DNA of 64,000 nt, taken from Natronosalvus amylolyticus. GTDB taxonomy: Archaea > Halobacteriota > Halobacteria > Halobacteriales > Natrialbaceae. Shown here in pieces: positions 8,239 to 18,600 of this stretch. The notes under the pieces were generated by a model, which did no database searches, was not told the origin of the DNA, and saw only the letters and a program-made list of their open reading frames with translations. A program made the translations under genes and the position numbers. The stretch covers positions 2,294,001 through 2,358,000 of the forward strand of contig NZ_CP101156.1 of NCBI RefSeq assembly GCF_024298845.1, given 5' to 3'. Within the stretch, counting starts at the first letter, position 1, and every line of letters begins with the position of its first letter.

Positions 8239-9357
8239 ATGAACGTGGCGGGTCCCGTCGATCTTCTCCTGGTCGAAGACGATCTCGAAGACGCCCGCAC
8301 TGTCCAACGATTGTTCACGCGGTCCCAGGGGCTCGATCGTGGAGCCACCGGTAGTGGACGTAACGGTGACGTGAGGGTCGAACACGCGGATCGGCTGGCG
8401 GACGCGCTGGAGGCACTCGAAGAAAGATCCCCAGACGCCGTGCTTCTCGATCTCATGCTTCCGGACAGTGCCGGAATCGATACCGTAGACGCCGTGGTTG
8501 AGCGTGCACCGACAGTTCCGATCGTCGTCCTGACCGGACAGAGCGACGTCGATATCGGTGTCGAGGCGATCCGACGAGGTGCACAGGATTATCTCGTCAA
8601 AGGAACGCTCACTGCGGAGTTGCTCGTTCGAACACTCAGGTACGCCATCGAACGTGCCCACACCCAGCACGAGCTCAGAGAACAGAATCACCACCTCGCA
8701 CTCTTACACCAATTCGTCAGAACGGACGTTCGAACCGACGCAAACATGATAATGGGGTGGAGCGACCATCTGGAAGACCGCGTCGACCGCGCTGATCAAC
8801 CCGTCATCGAACGACTGCTCGATACGAGCCGACACTTGCTCGACCGAACCGACGCCGCAGCGGATTTCCTGGACGTACTCGAGACACGCGAACACGATCT
8901 CGAGCCGACCAACCTTTCGTCGATGTTGGAAGGAGAGATAGAACGCGTGAGCCACGAGACCGACGCCGATATCACCCTTAAGCGATCGAGCCCGAATCCA
9001 GAGGACGAACCGGTTTTCGTCGAAGCTACCTCGATGCTCGAGATCGCCTTCAAACACCTCTTCGAGAACGCGGTGATCCACACCGATCGCGAGACGCCAC
9101 AAATCACCGTGACTACTACAGTTGGCGATGATCGAGTCCGAGTGGCCATCGCTGATGACGGGGTCGGAATTCCGGATGTGCAAAAAGAGCGGCTCACCGA
9201 CCCGATGGCTAGATTCGATAATCTCTCCGGCATGGGCCTGGGCCTCTACATCGTGACCACACTCCTCGAAGAGTTCGGCGCTGACCTCGAGATCGAAGAT
9301 AACGATCCCCGAGGAACAATCGTCACGACGACGTTCGATCGCTCGAATCCAGCCTAA
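8239..9357 (+). CDS. receiver domain fused to histidine-kinase-like ATPase with degenerate H-box
   Basis: About 372 aa from ATG 8239, which directly precedes the first receiver strand (VDLLLVEDD); the in-frame ATG at 8110 would add 43 residues of unconserved look. The receiver (about 5-125) has the acidic pair, phospho-acceptor Asp in LLDLMLP, VVLTG and the Lys in DYLVKG. After a short coil comes a dimerisation-like segment where haloarchaeal kinases usually read RHDxRND; here it reads RTDVRTD, with Thr in place of the phosphorylated His. An HATPase_c domain follows with N-box (HLFENAVIHT), G1 (DDGVGIPD) and G2 (GMGLGLYIV). It should bind ATP but cannot autophosphorylate on the usual His; phosphatase or ATP-gated receiver roles are possible. 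It is divergent from the HxlR-receiver gene, 127 bp away. Confidence 0.87.
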   Translation: MNVAGPVDLLLVEDDLEDARTVQRLFTRSQGLDRGATGSGRNGDVRVEHADRLADALEALEERSPDAVLLDLMLPDSAGIDTVDAVVERAPTVPIVVLTGQSDVDIGVEAIRRGAQDYLVKGTLTAELLVRTLRYAIERAHTQHELREQNHHLALLHQFVRTDVRTDANMIMGWSDHLEDRVDRADQPVIERLLDTSRHLLDRTDAAADFLDVLETREHDLEPTNLSSMLEGEIERVSHETDADITLKRSSPNPEDEPVFVEATSMLEIAFKHLFENAVIHTDRETPQITVTTTVGDDRVRVAIADDGVGIPDVQKERLTDPMARFDNLSGMGLGLYIVTTLLEEFGADLEIEDNDPRGTIVTTTFDRSNPA

Positions 9358-9368
9358 CTCCACCCGCG

Positions 9369-9374
9369 TTTTTT
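9369..9374 (+). terminator. T6 tract after the receiver-ATPase gene
   Basis: Six T's begin 11 bases after the stop codon of the upstream gene, as expected for archaeal oligo-T transcription termination. The remaining 265 bases to the convergent giant gene show nothing else I can support. Confidence 0.45.
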
Positions 9375-9639
9375 CGGCGGCGATCCGTGCCTCACCTGAC
9401 GTCCCGGTCGACAAGTGGATTGTCGAAGGTGAAGATTGATGTCTGAGTCGATAGGTGAACGCAGCCAGTGAGCACTCTCGAGCGTCGTCTATGGGGACAA
9501 ACGGCGTCAATCCCCGTTATGACCTCTCCGTTCAAGCGCTCATCTTGGATGGACCGGCCGAACTCGAGGTGTTAGAAAATCGAACAACCATTTTCAAAGT
9601 AGACGGTCAGAACGCCATAGTCGACGGCGGGGCTGTCAA

Positions 9640-12600
9640 TCAGACGTCTCTTCGCACTCCCCGGAATCGGGTCGACAGTGCGAAGAGGAGGACAGCGAGG
9701 ACGGCGGCAAGCACGCCGAAACCTGGGATACTGTCGTCGTCGGATCCCTCGGTGTCGACTGCGTCTGCAGGACCATCGTCGTCAACGGAACCGTCATCGA
9801 CCTGCGTGTCGTCGTCCTGCGAATCATCCGTGTCGTCTTCATCGCTGTCATCCGCGTCGGTGTCATCTTCGTCGCTATCGTCTTCATCAGCATCGTCTGT
9901 GTCGTCCTCATCGGCATCATCTTCGTCGCTATCGTCTTCATCAGCGTCATCGGCATCGTCTTCGTCGCTATCGTTATCAGTTGCGTCCGAGTCGTCGGCA
10001 TCATCGTCGTCCGCGTCATCCTGCGAATCATCTTCGCCGTCCGAGTCGTCCGCGTCGTCTGAGCCACCCGAGCCATACCCACCATCGGCGTCATCCTCGT
10101 CGCTATCGTCATCGTCAGCATCGTCCTCATCCGAATCGGCAACCGAGAACGTCAGCGTCTCAGTTGCTTCGTTACCGGCTTCGTCGGCGACGTGGAATGT
10201 CACGTCGTAGCTTCCGCCGTCGGCAACCTGGTGTGTGTGAGTCGTTCCACTCGAGTCGATCGACGTCTGCTCGGAATCGGTCTGTGACTCGCCGTCGACG
10301 ACCAACTCGATCGAGCTCACGTCGATGCCCGAGAGATCGTCTTCGTAGGTGAACTCGAGGGTCACGGTCTCGGTTCCCGCGTCGAACTCGTGGCCGTCAG
10401 CGGGTCCGATCGAATCGATTGTCGGAGCGGTCGTGTCGGTGATTACGGCCCCGTACGTCGAGAAGCCCGACACGCTGCCGACGAGATACGGATCATCGCC
10501 GATTCCGTAATCCACTGAGGTGTCCTCGATCGCCGTCCACTCACCGGTTGTCGAGTCGTAGTGAGCCAGGTCCACGTCGGTCGCATCGAAACCGGCCGGG
10601 AGTTCATCCTCGTCGATCGCCATTGCGATCTCGGCTCCCTCGAGGTGGGTGTCGAGCAGTCCGGGGAGTTCGGTCTGCAAGAAGCCGACGCCGTGAGCGC
10701 CGTCCTCGAGGTTCGCGTTGGTTTCACTCTCGGCGAGTGCTAGCGCCAGGTTCTCAGCCTGGACGGCCGCATTGACGTCATCGACCACATCGAGGATGAT
10801 CTGTACGTCGAGTCCTTCGATCTCGATGACGTCATCCTCGAGCGTGAACGGGTAGTGGACCACGGACGAGGAGGCGTTGCCCTCGTTACCGGCGCGGTCG
10901 ATTCCGGTCACGTCGACGGTGTGCTCGCCCGACTCATTGCCGAATTTGAGCGCTCCCGTGAAGGTCGTGTTGTCAGCGTTGCTCGAGTCGATCGTCACCG
11001 ACGGATCGTCGTCCATCGTGGACGCGCTCGTGGAGATGTCCTCGACGGTCACTTCGATCTCGGGTTCGTCAACGAGCGGTTCGTCACTCTCGACGATGAT
11101 GGTGGCGTCGTCGCCCGTGACATCCTCGAGGCTGACCGACAGCGTTGGATCCTCGCGGTCGATCACGAGCGTCTCGTCGGCGTCGACCGTTCCTGCGTGA
11201 TCGAGTTCGTCAACCGCGATGACCGACAGCGCGTACTCGCCGTCGTCAGGGAGGTTCTGGAACGGAACGTCGGCAATCCAGGTGTCCCCGGCGTCGTGGG
11301 TCGCGTCCGCGGGGACGACGTACGTCGTCTCGAGCGAGTCGATCAACAGCGTCACCCTCTCGAGGTCGAGATCGGCCTCGACGTCGATCGTCACGCTGGC
11401 GTCGTCGTTCGCGTACACCACGTCGTTTCCAGTTGCGGGGTCGGTCTCTGTCGAGTAGCCGTCGACATCGACGATAGTCGGTTCGACCACTGGATCGGAA
11501 ACGTCGATCCACCCGGCGTTCATGCCACCGAGTTGGAGGTCGTAGTGACCAGGCTCGTCCGGGGTGAACGTGATGTTGATCGCTCCCAGGTGGTAGAACC
11601 CGGGCGAAAGCGTCACGTTCTGGGTTCCCACCACTTCGGTCTCACCCGTCTCGTCGTGTGTCGCCGTCAGTTCGATCTCTTCGGTCCCTTCGATATTGCC
11701 CGCCTGGTAGATAGACCCGACCACGTGCGTCTCCTGGCCGTAGGCAATCTCGCTCTCGGTGGCAGCTGCCGCAATCACCTGGATATCGGATTCGGCAGGT
11801 TCGACGTCCACCGAGCCGGCGTTCCTGCCATCGAGTTCGAGATCGTAGTGACCCGGTTCGTCCGGTGTGAAGGAGATATTCAGTGCACCCAGGTGATAGT
11901 ATCCCGGCTCGAGCGTCACATTTTGTGTGCCGATAACCGCCGTCTCGCCTGTTTCGTTGTGCGTCGCCGTCAGTTCGATTTCTTCGGTTCCTTCGATATT
12001 GCCCGCCTGATAGATTGACCCGATTACGTACGTCTCCTCGCCCTCGATCAGTTCGACGTCAGCGGTGGACGCCGCAATCACCCGGATATCGGACTCGGCA
12101 GGTTCGACATCCACCGAGCCGGCGTTCCGGCCATCGAGTTCGAGGTCGTAGTGGCCCGGTTCGTCCGGGGTGAAGGTGATGTTGAGCGCACCCAGGTGGT
12201 AGTATCCCGGCTCGAGCGTCACATTTTGTGTGCCGACGACCTCCGTCTCGCCCGTCTCGTTGTGCGTCGCCGTCAGTTCGATCTCTTCAGTTCCCCCCAC
12301 GTTCCCTGCCTGGTAGATCGACCCGATCACGTACGTCTCCTCGCCCTCGATCAGTTCGACGTCAGCAGTCGACGCTGCAATCACCTGAATATCCGAGACG
12401 GCTGGTTCTACCTCCACCCAGCCGGCGTTCCGACCATCGAGTTCGAGGTCGTAGTGACCCGGTTCGTCTGGGGTGAAGGTGATGTTGATCGCTCCCAGGT
12501 GGTAGTATCCCGGCTCGAGCGTGACTTGCTGGGTTCCAACCACTTCGGTCTCGCCCGTCTCGTTGTGCGTCGCCGTCAGTTCGATTTCTTCGGTCCCTTC

Positions 12601-15600
12601 GATATTGCCCGCTTGGTAAATGCTGCCGATTACGTACGTCTCCTCGCCTTCGATCAGTTCGACGTCAGCAGTCGAGGCCGCGATTACCTGAATATCCGAG
12701 ACCGCTGGTTCTACCTCCACCCAGCCGGCGTTCCGACCACCTAACTCGAGGTCGTACGTCCCTGGCTCGTCCGGCGTGAAGGTGATATTTATCGCACTCA
12801 GGTAGTATGTACCCGGTTCCGCCGTCACCTCCTGGCTTCCAACGACGTGCGTCTCGTTCGTCTCCTGATTGGTCGCGGTCAGCTCGATCTCCTCGGTCGC
12901 CGTGTCGCTCCCGTTCTGGTAGATGCTGCCGATCACGTGCGTCTCCTCGCCCTCGATCAGTTCGACGTCAGCAGTAGATGCCGCGATGACCTGGATATCG
13001 GTGACGACCTCCTCGACGTAGACCGTCCCCGCGTACGTGCCACCGAGTTCGAGGGTGTAGTTGCCGGTCTGCTCGGGCTCGAACGTCACGTTCAATGCGC
13101 CCAGGTGATAGTATCCCGGCTCGAGTGTCACGTCCTGGGTTCCCACGACCGTCTCCGTTCCGTCCTCGTGGGTCGCCGTCAGCTCGATCTCTTCGGTCCC
13201 TTCGATATTGCCAGCCTGGTAGACCGACCCGATCACATAGGTCTCCTCGTTCTCGGAAATCTCGACGTCAGCAGTCGACGCCGCGATCACCTGAATGTCG
13301 GTGACGGCTTCCTCAACGTCCACCGAGCCGGCGTTCCGGCCATCGAGTTCGAGGTCGTAGTGGCCTGGATCGTCCGGTGTGAAGGTGATGTTAATCGCTC
13401 CCAAGTGGTAGTATCCCGGCTCGAGCGTCACGTTCTGGGTGCCGACGACCTCCGTCTCGCCCGTCTCGTTGTGCGTCGCCGTCAGTTCGATCTCTTCAGT
13501 TCCCTCCACGTTCCCTGCCTGGTAGATCGACCCGATCACGTACGTCTCCTCACCCTCGATCAGTTCAACGTCAGCAGTAGATGCCGCGATCACCTGAATG
13601 TCCGTTACGGCAGGTTCGACGTCCACCGAGCCGGCGTTCCGGCCATCGAGTTCGAGGTCGTAGTGGCCCGGTTCGTCTGGGGTGAACGTGACGTTCAGTG
13701 CACCCAGGTGATAGTATCCCGGCTCGAGCGTCACATTCTGCGTGCCGACGACCTTTGTCTCGCCCGTCACGTTGTGCGTCGCCGTGAGTTCGATTTCTTG
13801 GGTTCCTCCCACGTTCCCTGCCTGGTAGATCGAGCCGATTACGTAGGTCTCCTCGCCCTCGATCAGTTCGATGTCAGCGGTGGACGCCGCAATTACCTGG
13901 ATATCGGACTCGGCAGGTTCGACGTCCACCGAGCCGGCGTTCCGATCACCCAGTTGCAGGTCGTAGTGGCCCGGCTCGTCTGGGGTGAAGGTGATGTTGA
14001 TCGCTCCCAGGTGGTAGTATCCCGGCTCGAGTGTGACCTCCTGGGTGCCGACGACCTTTGTCTCGCCCGTCACGTTGTGCGTCGCCGTGAGTTCGATTTC
14101 TTGGGTTCCTCCCACGTTCCCTGCCTGGTAGATCGAGCCGATTACGTACGTCTCCTCGCCCTCAATCAGTTCGATGTCAGCGGTGGACGCCGCAATCACC
14201 TGGATATCGGACTCGGCAGGTTCGACGTCCACCCAGCCGGCATTCCGGCCATCGAGTTCGAGATCATAGTGACCGGGTTCGTCCGGCGTGAAGGTGATGT
14301 TGATCGCCCCGAGGTGGTAGTATCCCGGCTCGAGCGTCACGTTCTGGGTTCCCACCACTTTGGTCTCGCCCGTCACGTTGTGCGTCGCCGTGAGTTCGAT
14401 TTCTTGGGTTCCTCCCACGTTCCCCGCCTGGTAGATCGACCCGATCACGTACGTCTCCTCACCCTCGATCAGTTCGGTGTCAGCGGTGGACGCTGCAATC
14501 ACCTGAATATCGGACTCCGCGGGTTCGACGTCAACCGAGCCGGCGTTCCGGCCATCGAGTTCGAGGTCGTAGTGACCCGGTTCGTCCGGTGTGAACGTGA
14601 TGTTGATCGCCCCGAGGTGGTAGAAGCCTGGCTCGAGCGTGACTTCCTGGCTGCCGATAACCTCCGTCTCGCCCGTCTCGTTGTGCGTTGCCGTCAGTTC
14701 GATCTCTTCAGTTCCCCCCACGTTCCCTGCCTGGTAGATCGACCCGATCACGTACGTCTCCTCACCCTCGATTAGTTCGGTGTCAGCAGTCGACGCCGCG
14801 ATTACCTGGATGTCCGAGTACTGGTCCACGACCGTCACCGAGCCGACGAAGAAGCCGTCGAGTCCCAGGTCGAACTCGGCGCTATCTTCGCCCGATGGCA
14901 GATCCGAAGCCGTCGGTGTCCACTCGAGTTCTACGAGACCGGGGTTGGCACCCGGATCGACGGTGACGGTCGCCCCGTCGACGACGCCGCCGTCGGCGGT
15001 CAGGTTGACCGTGTAGTCCTCGTCCGGTACGTCGCCGCCGTTGTACAGGTCGGCGGTAACGGTGAGGGTGTCTCCGAGCGTCACAGACGTCTCGTCCGCG
15101 TCCGCTCCGTAGATAAACACGTCGGCGCTCGCGAGGACGGTGACGGTTCCCACCGCCACGCCGTCGATGGACACGTCGAACTCACCCGGTTCGTCAAGCT
15201 CGTGCGTGATCGAGACCGTTTCGGACTCGTTGACGTCGAGCGTGACCGTCTCGTTCGCCACGGCCTCGCCGTTCACCTCGAGCGGGATCGTGAGCTCCCC
15301 GTCGGCAAGCCCGACGTTCGTCACCTGTGCGGTGACCGTGACCGACTCGCCCTGCACGACCTCGTCGGTCGACAGCGACGGGTGGGTGATCGACGCCTGG
15401 GGCGAGGTGTCCGCGAAGACGCCGAACGCCGAGAACTCGGTGACGTTCGTCGCGTAGACGAACCGCCCGTCCGTATCGACGCCGACATCGTAGGACGCCT
15501 CACTCGGCGACTCCCAGGTGCCGCTTTCGTCATATCGCCAGAGCTCGAGTGTGGCCTCATCGAGACCGTCTACAGCCCCTTCGTCGTAGTGGAACCCGAG

Positions 15601-18600
15601 TTCTGTCAAGAGAGGCGAGTCGCCGTTCGCCGTCACGTTCACGTACGCGTCGATCGGATAGCCCGTATCCGGCATCGTCTCCGGAGCCGACGTTCCGTCG
15701 ATAGTGACGTCCTGGGCGTCAAACGAGAGCGTCGATCCCTCGAGGTGGATTCGCTCGAAGGAGGTGTCCGTCGTGGGCCCGACCGAAACGTCGGTGGCGC
15801 TGTTAGTTACCGTCACGTTCGACACGTGGTTATCGACCCCGTAGACGAAGAGACCAGTTCCGGCATCCGTGATGGAGACGTTGGATACCTCGTTGTTCGT
15901 CGGTGTCCCTACCATTCCCACGCCCGTCGATACGTTGCTGACCGTGACCTCAGAAACGACGCTGTCGGCGGCTGAGCCGGAGACGCTGAGGGCCGTTCCG
16001 GGTACGTCTTCGACGGTCAGGTTCGTGACGGTCGTACGGTCGGCCCATATTGCGAGCCCGTTCTGGCTACCAGAGACGCTGACGTCGACGAACTCGTTGT
16101 CGTCGTTGTTATCGTACTGACCTGGATCGAGGTAGAGAGCGTTAGATTCGCCACCGTATATTGAAAGACCGGTGAACGTGTTGTGATTCGCTTCACTTCC
16201 CATGTCGACAGCGTTACCAGTGCTGTTGATGATGGTGACGTCGGTGAACTCAGTTCCCACGGCGTTGCTGAGTCCGATTCCGTTTCCGTCCGTGTCTTCG
16301 ACGGTCACCGACTCAAGTTCATTATAACTGGCGGCGGTGAGGTAGATCGCGGTTCCGTCATTTTCCGTCGCCGTCACGTTGGACAACGAGTTCCAGTCGC
16401 CGTTGATTCGAATTCCATGCCAGCCGTTGCCAGAGACCTCGACGCCGTCGAAGATGTCGCCGTTCGACGATTCAAGACTCAGTCCATATCGGTCGTTGTC
16501 GTGAGCTTCGATGTCCACGAGTGTGTTCGATGACGAACCGCTGGCCGTGCGGATACCGGCGCTGTTCTTGGAGGCGTTCACTCCGACGAACTCGTTGTTG
16601 CTCGCCGCCCATCTGAGATTGATCGCGCCCGGATTGAACCCACCGCCACCCCGCTCGGTGTCGTACGCGGTGACGTTCGTGAACGTGTTACCGCTGGCCG
16701 GGGCGTGTGTGGATCCACCCACGGTGAGCGCGCGGTTCTCGGTGTACCTGACCGTAAGGTTCGTCACCTCGTTGTCGTATGCGTTACCGAACGTGGCTCC
16801 GGTGCCTCCGTTCTCGACGAGTACGTCCGTAACCACACCGTCACTCCCGGCGAAACGCAGGCCGGTGTCCCAGCCGTCGATCGTCACGTCACTGATTGTG
16901 ACGTTGTCCGCATCGTTGACGTGGATCCCGTACTGGGTCCCGTCGTCGTCCACGTCGATGCCCTCGATGGTGTGGCCCATCCCGTCGAGCACCACATCGT
17001 CTGCGGCGATCTCGATACATGTCTGGTTCCCGATGAGGTCACCCGCAAGCGTGTAGGTGCCCGGGAAGTGAATCACCGCACACTCCTCGAGTTCGGTAGC
17101 GTCACCCGATTGGATTGCGACTGGTGCGCTGTCGACGTCATCGTCGCTTCTCACGGTTACGTCGCCAAGACCCACGTCGCTCTCATCGGTCGACCACGAC
17201 AGCTGTGTTGTCGTCTGTTCTCCGCTGTCGAGGGTGATGTCAGTGGCCGTGTCGACGACCGTTCCGTCGGTGTCCTCGAGTTCGATGGTCTGGGTTCCCT
17301 CGGTTCCCTCGTTACGCACGGTCACGTCGACCGTAATCGTCTCGCCGACCTCAACCGGCGCGTTCGTCGAGTCGATGGTTACCGCAAAGAACGGTTCGGC
17401 GTTGGGATCGACCGTCGTCCACGGATCGAATCGGACGTTCGAGCTCACGCTGTCGCCGTCACCGTTCGCCGTCGTTCCAGTCACTGGGTCGCTGACGAAT
17501 CCGCTCGGTCCGTTCTCGTCACCCCACCAGTTCCAGCGGGCATCGACCTCGTCACCGTTGCTTCTCACACCGGTAGGGTTGCCGACGATGCTGTTGTTCC
17601 GGAGCGTGACATCTTCTGCGTCAACGTACACACCTCGGTCGCCGTTGTTCGAGATCGTGTTCTCCACGACGCTCGCGTTCACTGAGCCCCACCGGACGTG
17701 GATCCCGTCTCGATCGTTGTTCTCGACCGTGTTTGCCTCGATGTGCGTGTTCTCTACACCGTAACGGACGTGGATACCGTCTTCTTCCACACCTGTGATG
17801 GTGTTCTCACGAACGAGATGATTCTGGCCGTCTCGTTCTACTAACACCCCCATCATCATCTCACTGCCACCGGCAGTCATGGTGTTACTCACGTCGTTGT
17901 TGCTGACAGTTGACCCGGTGCCGCCGACGATCTGGATACCGTATCGAACGTTCTGTAACTCGTTGTCGTCGACTAATCCTCCTGTAGATTCTGTAATTAC
18001 GATTCCACCATTGCCGCCTTCCAACCCATACGTAACCGTGTTATCAGTCACTTCTGCACCGTCGCTGTATGCAATGTGTATTCCTACCGGCACCCCACTG
18101 AGGTCGAACCCAGAGATGTCCGCGTTCGTGGAATTTACGACGAATATTTGACCAGCGTCCGGGTTGATACTCGGGTTATCCTCGTTTGTGACGTACACGA
18201 TCGGGTTGCCGTCTACAGTATTCCCATCGACATCGTGGAGGAAGTACACAGGCTCCGGATCGGTACCACCCGTCACTAGTAGGCCAGTTTCAAATGTGTT
18301 GTCGTGTACCGTCGCGTCGACCGTCGAAGCAAGTCTGAGATCCGCTCGTGCGCTCGAGACCGTGTTATTCTCGATGAGCGGGGTATCGAGGCCCGAGGCG
18401 TAGATACCATAGTGGTTACCGTCAAGTCGATTGTCGACGATGTCGATCGAACTCGAGTCGCGCATCCAGATTCCGGTCCCCGTCATCCCTTCAATGTCGT
18501 TGTCACGAATCGTGCCTGACCAAACCTCGCCGAAGTGAACACCTCGAGAGGCGTTTGTGATCCTATTCCGTTCGGCTACGGCGTTCGATGATTCGCGGAA

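Noticed and set aside
12847-14775. 642-aa + strand open frame (and the similar one at 10855-12018)
   Set aside because: They lie antisense to the tandem-repeat domains of the giant gene and only mirror their repeat; codon bias, signal peptide and domain logic all support the minus strand.
11488-14817. Regular repeat array considered as CRISPR
   Set aside because: Units are about 303 bp, coding throughout and without unique spacers; they encode protein domains.
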